DNA of 64,000 nucleotides from assembly GCF_022662195.1 (NCBI RefSeq), contig NZ_JAKMCS010000005.1:186001-250000 (forward strand), read 5' to 3'. The position numbers were made by a program, and so were the translations under genes. Within the stretch, counting starts at the first letter, position 1, and each line of letters opens with the position of its first letter. The notes below the pieces were generated by a model that saw only the letters and a list, made by a program, of their open reading frames with translations, ran no database searches and was not told the origin of the DNA. Positions 54,916-63,816 of this stretch are shown here, piece after piece. Source of the DNA: Aestuariivivens insulae (GTDB lineage Bacteria > Bacteroidota > Bacteroidia > Flavobacteriales > Flavobacteriaceae).

Positions 54916-56070
54916 TTATCGCCTTCTTCCACTGCTGCTTCTAGAGGAACCAGAACTTCCTGAGCTTCTGCTACTACTGCTGCTACTAGGGCGGGAATAA
55001 GAGCTAGAAGACCTAGAGCTGCTACTGCTGCTACGGTAACTACTGTTATTGGATGAGCTGGAACTTCTTCTGTTATAGGAAGAGTTGCTGTTGTTAGATC
55101 TGTTATAAGATGGCGACGAACGATATACCGTACTGGAGTTTCTTCTTACTGCTGAAGATGATGAGCGTCGTGTTGAGTTCGCCGAGGGCGATACCGATGA
55201 GCTTCGTCTTACTGTGCTCGAAGATGGTTTTTGACTGTTAGAGTTATACGCTCTATTTGAAGGGGTATATGCCCTACGGGATGTATTAGCGTTTGTATTT
55301 GATGATGTGGACCTACGATTTGTTAATGAGGCCACACTACTACGTCTTGAGGTGTATTTTGAATTTGTTACGCTAGAAGCACTGGATGTACGTCTATTGG
55401 TTGCATAGCTTCCGCGTCTGCTTGCACTATATGAAACCCTAGGACTATAATATCTGTTGTGGCTATAGTAGCGCGATCTGTATGGATAGTTGTAATACCC
55501 ATAATATCTGTAGGGACTGTAATATGCCCAACTGTTATAATAGCTGTAATAAGGGGAGCACCAAAACGGATCGTAATAACCCCAGCTATTCCATCCCCAA
55601 TTGTTCCAACTGTTCCATCCCCAATTGTTCCATCTATTCCATCTCCAACTGTTCCAGCCATAATTCCACCCCCAGTAGGAGTTCCATCCATTATCTATAT
55701 AATTAATGGTAACACTGTTGCTGTCTTGTCCCCAACCGGCATAGCCTTGGTAATCGTTGGTTATGGAATCATTTTCAACAAAATTATCGCTAGTGTAAGA
55801 GTCTATATCGGTAAAGATGGCATCTTCGGCAGAAATTTGCTCGGCCTCCAGGGATTTATTCCTAAAGTAGTTTTTATAGTAATTGCTATTTGCCTGGTTT
55901 GGTATTTCAACAACAGCTTCTTCATATACTGTATGCGGTTCAGTGGTTCCGTAAATACCATCGTTATTCGCGCCAACATATTGATATGAACCACATGACG
56001 TTAAGCCAATCACTAAACCTAAAACGGCTAAAATTGGCATTTTTCTTTTTAGGTAGTTGTTAAATCGCAT
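54916..56070 (-). CDS. Trp/Asn/Tyr-rich and Ser/Arg-rich lipoprotein of unknown function
   Basis: A 384-residue lipoprotein (VLGLVIGLTSCGSYQY, Cys near 26). Residues about 125-200 are extraordinarily rich in W, N, G, S and Y, as repeats of WGWNSW / WNNWGWNSWG and YYSYYNSWAYYSPYRYYGYY. From about 205 to the end the protein is nearly pure S, R, N, T and Y, presumably disordered and positively charged. This bipartite low-complexity pattern is a recognised but functionally unassigned feature in Flavobacteriaceae, often placed divergently from proS, as here. It may lie at the outer surface or interact with polysaccharide or DNA. No enzymatic motif is visible. The nucleotide sequence is correspondingly repetitive. 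Confidence 0.75.
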   Translation of the reverse strand: MRFNNYLKRKMPILAVLGLVIGLTSCGSYQYVGANNDGIYGTTEPHTVYEEAVVEIPNQANSNYYKNYFRNKSLEAEQISAEDAIFTDIDSYTSDNFVENDSITNDYQGYAGWGQDSNSVTINYIDNGWNSYWGWNYGWNSWRWNRWNNWGWNSWNNWGWNSWGYYDPFWCSPYYSYYNSWAYYSPYRYYGYYNYPYRSRYYSHNRYYSPRVSYSASRRGSYATNRRTSSASSVTNSKYTSRRSSVASLTNRRSTSSNTNANTSRRAYTPSNRAYNSNSQKPSSSTVRRSSSVSPSANSTRRSSSSAVRRNSSTVYRSSPSYNRSNNSNSSYNRRSSSSSNNSSYRSSSSSSRSSSSYSRPSSSSSSRSSGSSGSSRSSSGRRR

Positions 56071-56168
56071 ATCTCTAGAATTTTATTGTTGAACATAACA
56101 AAAATAGTTAGTTTTGCCAAACTATTTTATATTTATAATAGTCACAATATTTGTGCCAAAACATTTAT

Positions 56169-57647
56169 ATGAGCAAAAAACTTACAAGTAGAGCAGAGGA
56201 TTACTCGAAATGGTATAACGAATTGGTGGTTAAGGCAGACTTAGCAGAGAATTCGGCAGTTAGAGGATGTATGGTTATAAAACCTTATGGATATGCCATT
56301 TGGGAAAAGATGCAGGCCGAATTGGATAGGATGTTTAAGGAAACAGGGCATCAAAATGCATATTTTCCACTGTTTGTGCCCAAAAGTTTGTTCGAAGCAG
56401 AGGAGAAAAACGCCGAAGGTTTTGCTAAGGAATGTGCCGTTGTAACGCATTATCGCTTACAAAACGATCCAGATAAACCAGGGAAGTTGCGTGTTGATCC
56501 AGAAGCCAAATTAGAGGAAGAGCTTGTGGTAAGACCAACGAGTGAAGCCATTATATGGAATACTTATAGAAATTGGATACAATCTTATAGGGATTTACCC
56601 ATCTTAGTTAATCAATGGGCCAATGTGGTGCGTTGGGAGATGCGTACCCGATTGTTTTTACGTACAGCCGAGTTTTTGTGGCAAGAAGGACATACCGCCC
56701 ATGCCACTAAGGCTGAGGCTATGGAAGAGGCCAGGTTAATGAATAATGTCTACGCTACATTTGTAGAAAATTTCATGGCCATTCCAGTTATTCAAGGAGT
56801 GAAAACCGAAAGCGAACGCTTTGCGGGCGCCGAAGAAACATTTTGTATTGAAGCACTAATGCAAGATGGAAAAGCGCTACAGGCTGGAACTTCCCATTTT
56901 TTAGGACAGAATTTTGCTAAAGCCTTCGATGTAAAATTTGCTACTAAAGAAGGTAAGCAAGATTATGTTTGGGCGACTTCTTGGGGCGTATCTACGCGAT
57001 TGGTGGGGGCCTTAATTATGACGCATAGTGATGATAAGGGCTTGGTGTTGCCACCAACTTTAGCACCTAACCAAGTGGTAATAGTACCTATTTATAAGGG
57101 AGAAGAACAACTGGAAGCCATTACCGAAGTTGTAAATGGTGTCGTTAAGGATTTACGTAGTAAAAATATTTCTGTTAAATATGACGATAGGGATACGCTA
57201 AGGCCAGGGGCTAAGTTTGCCCAGCATGAATTGCAAGGAGTGCCTTTACGTATTGCCATTGGACCAAAGGATTTGGAAAACGGTACGGTAGAATTGGCCA
57301 GACGGGATACCTTGACAAAAGAAGTGGTGGCTTTAGAGGCCTTAAATGAAAAAGTAGAGGGTTTGTTGGCCGAAATACAAGAATCTTTATTTAATAAAGC
57401 TAAGGCGTTTAGAAACAGTCATATTACAGAAGTGGATACCTTTGAAGATTTTAAGACTGTATTGGAAACCAAAACAGGTTTTATTTCTGCACATTGGGAT
57501 GGCACTAATGAAACTGAAGAAAAAATAAAAGAATTAACCAAAGCGACTATACGCTGTATTCCGTTGGAAATGAAAGCAGAAGAAGGCGTTTGTGTGTATA
57601 GTGGAAAACCTTCTAAAGGCAGGGTGTTATTTGCAAAAGCGTACTAA
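56169..57647 (+). CDS. proS: Prolyl-tRNA synthetase, short (archaeal/eukaryotic-like) type
   Basis: Charges tRNA-Pro. The 492-residue protein from the ATG at 56169 ([20 protein letters not shown]) is of the short class II type lacking the editing insertion. Motif 2 is in [29 protein letters not shown] near 155-185, and [14 protein letters not shown] near 245 belongs to the catalytic core. The anticodon-binding part contains [22 protein letters not shown] near 345 and the C-terminal zinc-like extension is reduced. Start: an ATG six codons earlier lies before AATATTTG, the probable promoter box, so the later ATG is preferred. Confidence 0.95.
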   Translation: MSKKLTSRAEDYSKWYNELVVKADLAENSAVRGCMVIKPYGYAIWEKMQAELDRMFKETGHQNAYFPLFVPKSLFEAEEKNAEGFAKECAVVTHYRLQNDPDKPGKLRVDPEAKLEEELVVRPTSEAIIWNTYRNWIQSYRDLPILVNQWANVVRWEMRTRLFLRTAEFLWQEGHTAHATKAEAMEEARLMNNVYATFVENFMAIPVIQGVKTESERFAGAEETFCIEALMQDGKALQAGTSHFLGQNFAKAFDVKFATKEGKQDYVWATSWGVSTRLVGALIMTHSDDKGLVLPPTLAPNQVVIVPIYKGEEQLEAITEVVNGVVKDLRSKNISVKYDDRDTLRPGAKFAQHELQGVPLRIAIGPKDLENGTVELARRDTLTKEVVALEALNEKVEGLLAEIQESLFNKAKAFRNSHITEVDTFEDFKTVLETKTGFISAHWDGTNETEEKIKELTKATIRCIPLEMKAEEGVCVYSGKPSKGRVLFAKAY

Positions 57648-57680
57648 AAGTAATTTTTTTCAAAAAAAAATATTTTGTGC

Positions 57681-57710
57681 TTGCAGCATTTAAAAATAGT
57701 TGTATTTTTG
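57681..57710 (+). promoter_or_regulatory. Upstream promoter of tRNA-Glu/rpsT (P1)
   Basis: TTG at 57681-57683, 19-bp spacer, TATTTTTG at 57703-57710. Transcript would carry about 100 nt before the tRNA. Confidence 0.65.
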
Positions 57711-57761
57711 CATCCGCAATGGAAACGTTGCCAAGTTAATTGAAAAAGTTTTTAAAAGATA

Positions 57762-57792
57762 TTTGCAGATTTAAAATTAAACTTTAAATTTG
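57762..57792 (+). promoter_or_regulatory. Proximal promoter of tRNA-Glu/rpsT (P2)
   Basis: TTTG at 57762-57765, 19-bp spacer, TAAATTTG at 57785-57792, 17 nt before the tRNA 5' end. Confidence 0.7.
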
Positions 57793-57809
57793 CGCACTCA
57801 AAAAACAAT

Positions 57810-57881
57810 GGCCCGTTCGTCTATCGGCTAGGACGCCAGGTTTTCATCCTGGTAAGAGGGGTTCGATTCCCCTACGGGCTA
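57810..57881 (+). tRNA. tRNA-Glu (anticodon UUC)
   Basis: Full cloverleaf: acceptor GGCCCGT with ACGGGCT (ends G-U), D arm GTCT...GGAC, anticodon stem CCAGG/CCTGG around TTTTCAT, T arm AGGGG TTCGATT CCCCT. Anticodon is TTC. The 3' CCA is not encoded; the next bases are CAA. It lies 25 nt ahead of rpsT, likely in the same transcript. Confidence 0.97.
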
Positions 57882-57906
57882 CAATATTTTAATAAGAAAA
57901 AATAAA

Positions 57907-58158
57907 ATGGCAAATCATAAGTCAGCATTAAAAAGAATTAGAAGTAACGAAGCAAAACGCTTAACTAATAGATATCAGCATAAAACTACACGTAATGCTA
58001 TTAAGAAATTACGTGAGTTAACTGATAAAAAAGAAGCAGAAGCTTTATTCCCTTCTGTAGTTTCAATGTTAGACAAGTTAGCTAAGAAAAATGTTATTCA
58101 TGCTAATAAAGCAGCAAACTTAAAATCTGGTTTAGCTAAGCATGTAGCGGCGCTTTAA
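57907..58158 (+). CDS. rpsT: 30S ribosomal protein S20
   Basis: Small-subunit protein binding 16S rRNA near its 5' and 3' minor domains. The 83-residue basic product begins [20 protein letters not shown], the family signature, with [20 protein letters not shown] and the closing [22 protein letters not shown]. Helical and lysine-rich as expected. Directly behind tRNA-Glu and followed by a strong terminator. Confidence 0.97.
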   Translation: MANHKSALKRIRSNEAKRLTNRYQHKTTRNAIKKLRELTDKKEAEALFPSVVSMLDKLAKKNVIHANKAANLKSGLAKHVAAL

Positions 58159-58179
58159 TAAGAGCTTAAATAAAATTTA

Positions 58180-58207
58180 AAAGCCTTTCAGAAATGAAAG
58201 GCTTTTT
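58180..58207 (+). terminator. Terminator of rpsT
   Basis: AAAGCCTTTCA / TGAAAGGCTTT (58180-58190 with 58195-58205), 4-nt loop, T run. Stem is identical to that after rpmE (3796). Confidence 0.9.
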
Positions 58208-58271
58208 TTATGGTTTTTGATTGTCGAATTTATATTAAAGGAATTGTATTTTCAAAAACTAAAATTGAAGT

Positions 58272-58616
58272 ATGAAGCATAGTATAATGATATTATTTTT
58301 TTTGTTCTATTTTGAGTTTATGATGCCACAAGCCCCTAATATGGTGGTGGATGTTATTGAAGAGGGGTTTATTTATGAACGGGCTATTTTTCCACAGTGC
58401 CATGCTCCTACATTAGTGGAGTTAAATAATGGGCATATTATGGATCATGCCCAAATGTTGTGTTTAAGCATAAATTTGGGTCAGTCTGAAAAGGAAGAAC
58501 TCGGTGTTTTTTACGCCTCTAAATTGAGTCCTGAAGGCCTTGATCTTTGCATTGAAAGATTCAGGTTCAAAACAGGTAGTTGTGTTTACTGGCTAAAGCA
58601 TGTATTAACCCAATAA
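58272..58616 (+). pseudogene. Sialidase-like (BNR) N-terminal fragment with unrelated tail
   Basis: A 114-residue reading frame with a signal-type start (MILFFLFYFEFMMPQ). The stretch GFIYERAIFPQCHAPTLVEL with NNG, about residues 31-54, matches the start of secreted exo-alpha-sialidase-like BNR proteins, where FPxCHAxTxVExxxG is followed by an AAWFGG loop. Here the similarity stops at NNGHIM and the remaining 60 residues (DHAQMLCLSINLGQ onwards) look unrelated. The likely explanation is a large internal deletion or recombination. A short functional product cannot be ruled out. The tail and the following 120 bp contain no recognisable gene. Confidence 0.55.
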
Positions 58617-58738
58617 GAAGAAATGGGTGTTCTCGATTTATTGCCCTTAACAGTGCCTTGATAGTTTTGGTCATGGCATTAAAATTCAATGGTAATGTTA
58701 GTGCTTCTATTTATAAAACAGTTCACAATCGAATTTGG

Positions 58739-59974
58739 TTAAAGCCTTGTATTTATAATATTATTAAAGGCAGACCCAAATGTATAGGTAACTCCCATAG
58801 CAAAGCCTAAATCTAAATCGGTGGCTATTTGTTTTTGTTTGAGAAGAACATCTTCTAAAGAAGCGTCGCCAGCAGGTAAATTTATTTGATCGTTAATAAA
58901 CTCTAAGTTGCTGGAAAACCTAACAGAAAACCCTTTTATTATGCGAACAGATAGGCTATTATAAACTTGTAGTCTGTTTTTAGCAAAATGTTTTAAAAAG
59001 CTAGAGGCTCTAACCCTGGAGTAGATATTGCCCCATGGTTGTCTGTATCTTGCTTGAATGTCAAAGGAATGGTTAAATATGGTTTCGTTATCCTCGCCAA
59101 AAATGGTTGTTTCCAGATAATTGTTATAAAGGCATCCTATTTTGTAAGCAAAAACAATTTCCTTTTTTAATACTTCGCTATATGGATAGATATTGTATTC
59201 TATCGCTGGTGAAATCCCCATAGCCAAATCTATGTTGGTATAGGTATCGTGCCTAGCGCTTACAAATATCCCTGTAGACCAATGGTCTGAAAGACTGCGA
59301 ACCACACTCGCAGATCCCCATATTCTATCTCTGTTACTTGTAAATTCTTCGTTATCCCGTATAAACTTACTATTGGTTTGGCTCATTTGCATATCTGCTC
59401 GTATACGCCACTTTTCCGTTACGCGGTCACTTTCTAAGCCAACTTTGTACTCAAATCTTTTACGGCTGGATTCTTTGTTGTATTTTGCATCTCCGTAAAC
59501 CTCAAATATCCAGTTTTTCCAAGGGTCTTCAGTTTTAGTTTCATCGTTTACAGTTTCCCCTTTTATTTTATAAACGATTCTGTCTGCCAAGTCGGATTCA
59601 ACAATAAACTTGATTAATCCCTTTTTTATCAGTGAAACCAATTTTTGGCGTACCTCATCGGCAGTCATATTAGGGTTTGAGTCAAAAGACAAAGTCTCGG
59701 TAATATTGCTAAATGAAGAACTGCCATTAAATTCAAGTTTATAAGTTCTTCCGCCACTACCATTTATTATATCGTATATAAATAGCTGTACATTGGCTAA
59801 GCCCTGGTCACGAACGTGATTAATATGTTTAACTTCCTGTCTAATGTAATTCTTGTCACAATTGCAGCCTACGTATAGTTTTATTGATTCTTTATCCTGG
59901 GATTGCCCTGTTAAGTTTAGTGGGATAAAAAAAATAAAGATTATAAAAAAGCGAACAAAATTGGGTGCTAACAT
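58739..59974 (-). CDS. Outer-membrane beta-barrel protein of unknown function
   Basis: A 411-residue exported protein: signal peptide (NFVRFFIIFIFFIPLNLTGQ), an N-terminal soluble domain (about 25-155) beginning KLYVGCNCDKNYIRQEVKHI with the odd CNC pair, then a barrel of roughly 240 residues in alternating strands (WIFEVYGDAKYNKE, YKVGLESDRVTEKWRI, FSVRFSSNLEFINDQ) ending AMGVTYTFGSAFNNIINTRL. The N-terminal segment is a small alpha/beta domain with no clear catalytic signature. The family is recognisable by length and order from other flavobacterial genomes but unnamed to me. Lies between a sialidase remnant and rho, on the same strand as rho. Confidence 0.68.
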   Translation of the reverse strand: MLAPNFVRFFIIFIFFIPLNLTGQSQDKESIKLYVGCNCDKNYIRQEVKHINHVRDQGLANVQLFIYDIINGSGGRTYKLEFNGSSSFSNITETLSFDSNPNMTADEVRQKLVSLIKKGLIKFIVESDLADRIVYKIKGETVNDETKTEDPWKNWIFEVYGDAKYNKESSRKRFEYKVGLESDRVTEKWRIRADMQMSQTNSKFIRDNEEFTSNRDRIWGSASVVRSLSDHWSTGIFVSARHDTYTNIDLAMGISPAIEYNIYPYSEVLKKEIVFAYKIGCLYNNYLETTIFGEDNETIFNHSFDIQARYRQPWGNIYSRVRASSFLKHFAKNRLQVYNSLSVRIIKGFSVRFSSNLEFINDQINLPAGDASLEDVLLKQKQIATDLDLGFAMGVTYTFGSAFNNIINTRL

Positions 59975-60087
59975 GAAAACATACTTTTTAGTATTAACTG
60001 TAAATATATGTTTCCTAAAGGAAAAGGAAAACTCTTGTGGCTATACAACATTGATTTGTAGACGAATGTGTTATTTGTGTTGCATAA

Positions 60088-60121
60088 AAAAAGCTTTAGC
60101 AAATAATGGCTAAAGCTTTTT
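60088..60121. terminator. Terminator between rho and the barrel protein gene
   Basis: Stem AAAAAGCTTTAGC / GCTAAAGCTTTTT (13 bp, 8-nt loop); the minus-strand T run serves rho, which ends at 60153. Confidence 0.85.
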
Positions 60122-60152
60122 ATAGAATTAGAATTAGAATTAGTTATATGGT

Positions 60153-61796
60153 TTATCCGTTCATAGAAATTAAAAACTCTTCGTTGTTTCTGGTTTGCTT
60201 AAAGCGGTCGTTAATAAATTCCATAGCTTCAACAGGGTTCATATCGGCTAAATACTTACGCATCACCCACATACGTTGAATGGTGTTTTCGTCTAAAAGT
60301 AAATCATCACGACGCGTACTTGAAGAAGTTAAGTCGATAGCAGGGAAAATTCTACGGTTAGATATTTTTCTATCCAACTGTAGCTCCATGTTACCAGTTC
60401 CTTTAAATTCTTCAAAAATAACTTCATCCATTTTCGATCCGGTTTCGGTAAGTGCCGTTGCAATAATGGAAAGCGAACCGCCATTTTCAATATTTCTGGC
60501 AGCTCCAAAGAAACGTTTTGGTTTATGTAGTGCATTAGCATCAACACCACCACTTAATATTTTACCTGAAGCAGGTTGTACAGTGTTATATGCCCTTGCT
60601 AAACGGGTAATAGAATCCAATAAGATTACAACATCGTGTCCGCATTCTACCAAACGCTTGGCTTTTTCAAGAACGATATCGGCAATTTTAACATGCTCGT
60701 GGGCTTCTTTATCGAAAGTAGAAGAAATTACTTCGCCTCTAACGTTACGTTGCATATCGGTTACCTCTTCTGGGCGTTCGTCAATTAATAAAATCATGAG
60801 GTAAACTTCAGGATGGTTAGCAGCAATAGCATTGGCTACATCCTTTAGCAACATAGTTTTACCTGTTTTAGGCTGGGAAACAATCATACCACGTTGTCCT
60901 TTTCCAATAGGGGAAAACAAGTCCATAATTCTAGTAGAAATGGTACTTTGTTTTTCTGCAATATTGAATTTTTCCTTTGGAAATAATGGTGTTAAATGTT
61001 CAAAGGCAACGCGGTCGCGAACTACCTCTGGTTTTTGCCCATTAATTTTGGTTACCTTTATTAAAGGGAAATATTTTTCACCTTCTTTGGGTGGACGTAC
61101 TTGACCTAGAACAGTATCTCCTTTTTTTAATCCAAATAATCTAATTTGCGATTGCGATACATAAATATCGTCTGGAGAAGATAAATAGTTATAGTCTGAG
61201 GAGCGTAAAAAACCATAACCATCTTGCATGATGTCTAAAACCCCTTCGCTTTCAATAATGGCATCAAACTCATAATCTGGTTCTCGGTAACGGTTTCTGT
61301 TGTCTTTGTTGCCGTTATTTTGGTTGCCCTTCTGACTCTTGTTTTGACCTTTATGTTGTTGACTTTGCTCTCTTTTTTGGGGAGGTTGCTGTTGCTGTTG
61401 TTTGTCTTTAGGAGCCTTGGCGTTCTCTTCCTTACTCTTATTGTCTTCAGCGCCCTTATTTGGGGTAGCTTCTTTTTGTGCTACTTGCTTTTGTTGAGGT
61501 TTAGGAGTGGCTTCTTTTTGAACGGCTTCTTTTTGAACGGCTTGTTTTTGTTGAGGTTTAGGAGCGCCTTCTTTTTGAATGCGCTTTCTTGGTTTTCTAG
61601 CAGCAAGCTTTTCTTTTGGTTCTTGAGAAGTCTTAGTGATTTCTTTTGCTGTTTCAGGATTAGCTGCTTGTACATCGAGGATTTGATATACTAAATCTAA
61701 TTTTTTGAGAGAACGGTACTTAGGAACGTTTAATTTTTTTGCAATCTCTTGTAAATCAGAGAGCTTTTTCTCCTTTAATTGTGAAATTTCAAACAT
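60153..61796 (-). CDS. rho: Transcription termination factor Rho, with long low-complexity insert
   Basis: Hexameric RNA-dependent ATPase ending untranslated transcripts. The 547-residue product has an N-terminal Rho_N domain (about 1-43, [20 protein letters not shown]). A low-complexity K/Q/P/E/A-rich insert of roughly 120 residues (about 55-175) includes repeats of [17 protein letters not shown] and a poly-Q patch. The cold-shock RNA-binding domain (about 175-250) and the RecA-like motor follow, with Walker [14 protein letters not shown] near 300, then [13 protein letters not shown] and [20 protein letters not shown]. Such inserts are usual in Bacteroidota. Preceded divergently by its usual DUF4293 neighbour. 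Confidence 0.96.
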   Translation of the reverse strand: MFEISQLKEKKLSDLQEIAKKLNVPKYRSLKKLDLVYQILDVQAANPETAKEITKTSQEPKEKLAARKPRKRIQKEGAPKPQQKQAVQKEAVQKEATPKPQQKQVAQKEATPNKGAEDNKSKEENAKAPKDKQQQQQPPQKREQSQQHKGQNKSQKGNQNNGNKDNRNRYREPDYEFDAIIESEGVLDIMQDGYGFLRSSDYNYLSSPDDIYVSQSQIRLFGLKKGDTVLGQVRPPKEGEKYFPLIKVTKINGQKPEVVRDRVAFEHLTPLFPKEKFNIAEKQSTISTRIMDLFSPIGKGQRGMIVSQPKTGKTMLLKDVANAIAANHPEVYLMILLIDERPEEVTDMQRNVRGEVISSTFDKEAHEHVKIADIVLEKAKRLVECGHDVVILLDSITRLARAYNTVQPASGKILSGGVDANALHKPKRFFGAARNIENGGSLSIIATALTETGSKMDEVIFEEFKGTGNMELQLDRKISNRRIFPAIDLTSSSTRRDDLLLDENTIQRMWVMRKYLADMNPVEAMEFINDRFKQTRNNEEFLISMNG

Positions 61797-61962
61797 TGAT
61801 GTTTAATTGAATATTTTTTTACTTTTAATTTTGGGTTATTCTGAAAAAAATGAATTTTTATTCTGAAGAATTAACAATCTGCAATTGTGATTGTTGTGTA
61901 TTATTATTGCAATTATACAACTTTATTTTAATTTTTACAGCCTAAATTATAAAAGAAACTAT

Positions 61963-61970
61963 TATTTTTG
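61963..61970 (+). promoter_or_regulatory. -7 box upstream of DUF4293 gene
   Basis: TATTTTTG, 20 nt before the ATG; -33 box unclear. Confidence 0.45.
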
Positions 61971-61990
61971 CGTTCCATAATTAAAATTAT

Positions 61991-62407
61991 ATGTTACAAC
62001 GCATACAATCCATATATCTTTTAGCCGTAGCTATAGTATCTGCTGGGGTAATTTTTATATGTCCTTTATTCCAAATTGAAGGAAAAGATGGGCAATGGGT
62101 TTATGCAACAGACAATCTTGTGTATTTGAGTTTGTTTTTAGGGTCTGCGTTGTTAGCATTAACTTCAATTTTTAGGTATAAAAACAGGAAGTCTCAATTT
62201 GTATTGGGGCGACTTAACATCATATTAAACTTTTTTTTACTAGGATTTTTCGTGTATCTATCTCTAAACGTATCTGGAGAAACTGTAGTTTCAGAGAAAG
62301 GTATTGGGATGTTTCTTCCTATTATTTCTATCGTATTTTTGGTTTTAGCCAATAGAGCCATTAAAAAGGATGAAGATCTTGTAAAATCTGTAGATCGATT
62401 GCGATAA
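61991..62407 (+). CDS. DUF4293 family four-helix membrane protein
   Basis: A 138-residue membrane protein with helices near residues 7-25, 47-65, 77-97 and 105-120 and an intervening periplasmic loop containing EGKDGQWVYATDN. DUF4293 is found in Bacteroidota, very often adjacent to rho in the same divergent arrangement as here. Function unknown; the conserved linkage with Rho suggests historical co-regulation rather than a shown interaction. Confidence 0.9.
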   Translation: MLQRIQSIYLLAVAIVSAGVIFICPLFQIEGKDGQWVYATDNLVYLSLFLGSALLALTSIFRYKNRKSQFVLGRLNIILNFFLLGFFVYLSLNVSGETVVSEKGIGMFLPIISIVFLVLANRAIKKDEDLVKSVDRLR

Positions 62408-62436
62408 ACCTATCATCTTAGTAGTATTAGTGCGTG

Positions 62437-62467
62437 AAACCCTGACGAATTCGTCAGGGTTTTTTTG
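62437..62467. terminator. Terminator after DUF4293 gene
   Basis: Perfect 26-bp palindrome AAACCCTGACGAA / TTCGTCAGGGTTT followed by T run on the plus strand; also works for the convergent phosphoesterase gene. Confidence 0.88.
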
Positions 62468-62962
62468 TTACCGTTTATTAAACTCAACAACTTCCAAATT
62501 ATCAATTCTGTTACCATCTATGGTAAAGCGTAGCATGGTACGTGTTTTATGGAAGCCGTGTTTACCAACCGCTCCGGGATTCATGTGCAACAGGTTTAAT
62601 TTTTTATCGGGCATTACTTTAAGGATGTGCGAATGGCCACAGATAAACAGTTTGGGCGGGTTATTTCTAATAGCGTCACGTACCCTAACATTGTAGGCTC
62701 CTGGGTAGCCCCCAATATGGGTTATCCAAACATCAACTTGTTCACACTTAAAACGATTGTGTTCTGGGAATTCCTGTCTTACGTTAGTGTTATCAATATT
62801 GCCATATACGCCTTTTAATGGTTTTAGGGCCTTAATGGCATCAGTTACTTTTAAATCCCCAATATCGCCGGCATGCCAAACTTCATCGGCCTGTTTTACA
62901 TATTTTAAAATATCGTTATCGATATAGCTATGCGTATCTGAAAGTAATAGTATTTTGGTCAT
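62468..62962 (-). CDS. Metallophosphoesterase, YfcE/MJ0936 type
   Basis: A 164-residue cytoplasmic phosphodiesterase. The metal-binding motifs are complete and in order: DTH in LLLSDTHSYID near residue 8, GDIGD near 33, GNIDN near 55 and the final HGHSH-like ICGHSHIL near 110 with THIGGYPGAYN near 85. This length and motif set match YfcE-type phosphodiesterases, which cleave small model diesters and have unclear natural substrates. The gene runs convergently with the DUF4293 gene and divergently from truA. Confidence 0.93.
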   Translation of the reverse strand: MTKILLLSDTHSYIDNDILKYVKQADEVWHAGDIGDLKVTDAIKALKPLKGVYGNIDNTNVRQEFPEHNRFKCEQVDVWITHIGGYPGAYNVRVRDAIRNNPPKLFICGHSHILKVMPDKKLNLLHMNPGAVGKHGFHKTRTMLRFTIDGNRIDNLEVVEFNKR

Positions 62963-63012
62963 TTATGCCGAATTTGTTTCAGTGTCTTTTTAATATATAA
63001 TTAAGAGTCGTG

Positions 63013-63045
63013 TTTGTGCAAGAATCACAAAACTATCTATCTTTG
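63013..63045 (+). promoter_or_regulatory. Promoter of truA
   Basis: TTTG at 63013-63016, 21-bp spacer, TATCTTTG at 63038-63045. Its position inside the first part of the longest possible ORF argues for translation starting later. Confidence 0.6.
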
Positions 63046-63072
63046 TTGTTTAAACAAAAGTATAAAAAGCGT

Positions 63073-63816
63073 TTGAGGTATTTTATTGAATTGTCTTATA
63101 ATGGTAGGGCGTATCATGGGTGGCAAAATCAGCCCAATGCCATTTCGGTTCAGGAAGTTATAGAGAAGGCCCTGTCCACACTGTTGGGAGAGCCTGTTGC
63201 AATTGTTGGCGCAGGACGAACAGATGCTGGGGTACATGCCAAACAACTATTCGCCCATTTTGATTCTGAAGTTGCTTTTGATGAAAGTAATCTAGTATAT
63301 AAGCTCAATTCTTTTTTGCCCAACGATATAGCCATTCATGATCTATTTAGAGTAAAACCCCATGCCCATGCACGGTTTGATGCGTTAAGCAGAACATATT
63401 TGTATCGAATAGCCTTAAGGAAAGATGCCTTTACATTTAATAATGCCTATTATGTAAAGCAAGCTTTGGATGTAGCAAAGATGCAAGAAGCTTCAAAAGT
63501 GTTATTCGGGTATAAGGATTTTCAATGTTTCTCGAAGAGTAATACCGATGTAAAAACGTATCATTGTACCATGATGCAATGCGACTGGAATTTAGAAGGA
63601 GGGGAGCTGCAACTAACAATTAAGGCCGATAGGTTTTTAAGAAATATGGTTAGGGCCATTGTGGGAACTATGATTAATATAGGTTGTGGAAAATTGGAAA
63701 CTGAAGATTTGCACCGTATTATTGAATCTAAAAGTAGGAGTGAAGCAGGGTTTTCGGTACCTGCCCATGCTTTGTATTTAGTAGAGGTAGCCTATCCAAA
63801 TGATATAAAATTATAA
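63073..63816 (+). CDS. truA: tRNA pseudouridine synthase A
   Basis: Converts uridines 38-40 of tRNA anticodon stems to pseudouridine. The protein has the catalytic GRTDAGVHA with the nucleophilic Asp near residue 50, and GWQNQPNAISVQEVIEKAL near 16-35. RFLRNMVRAIVGTMINIGCG near 190 and GFSVPAHALYL at the end are further family marks. I start it at the TTG at 63073, giving MRYFIELSYNG and 247 residues as in relatives. The alternative start at 63010 would place the promoter inside the coding region. Confidence 0.93.
   Translation: MRYFIELSYNGRAYHGWQNQPNAISVQEVIEKALSTLLGEPVAIVGAGRTDAGVHAKQLFAHFDSEVAFDESNLVYKLNSFLPNDIAIHDLFRVKPHAHARFDALSRTYLYRIALRKDAFTFNNAYYVKQALDVAKMQEASKVLFGYKDFQCFSKSNTDVKTYHCTMMQCDWNLEGGELQLTIKADRFLRNMVRAIVGTMINIGCGKLETEDLHRIIESKSRSEAGFSVPAHALYLVEVAYPNDIKL

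Noticed and set aside
55459-55989. Plus-strand open frame inside the Trp/Asn-rich lipoprotein gene
   Set aside because: Caused by repetitive composition of the minus-strand gene; isoleucine/proline pattern is an artefact.
58580-58810. Frame overlapping the end of the sialidase fragment
   Set aside because: Low-quality protein sequence, overlaps the real barrel gene end on the other strand.
60280-60804. Plus-strand 174-codon open frame antisense to rho
   Set aside because: Composition follows the rho codons read backwards; no signals of its own.
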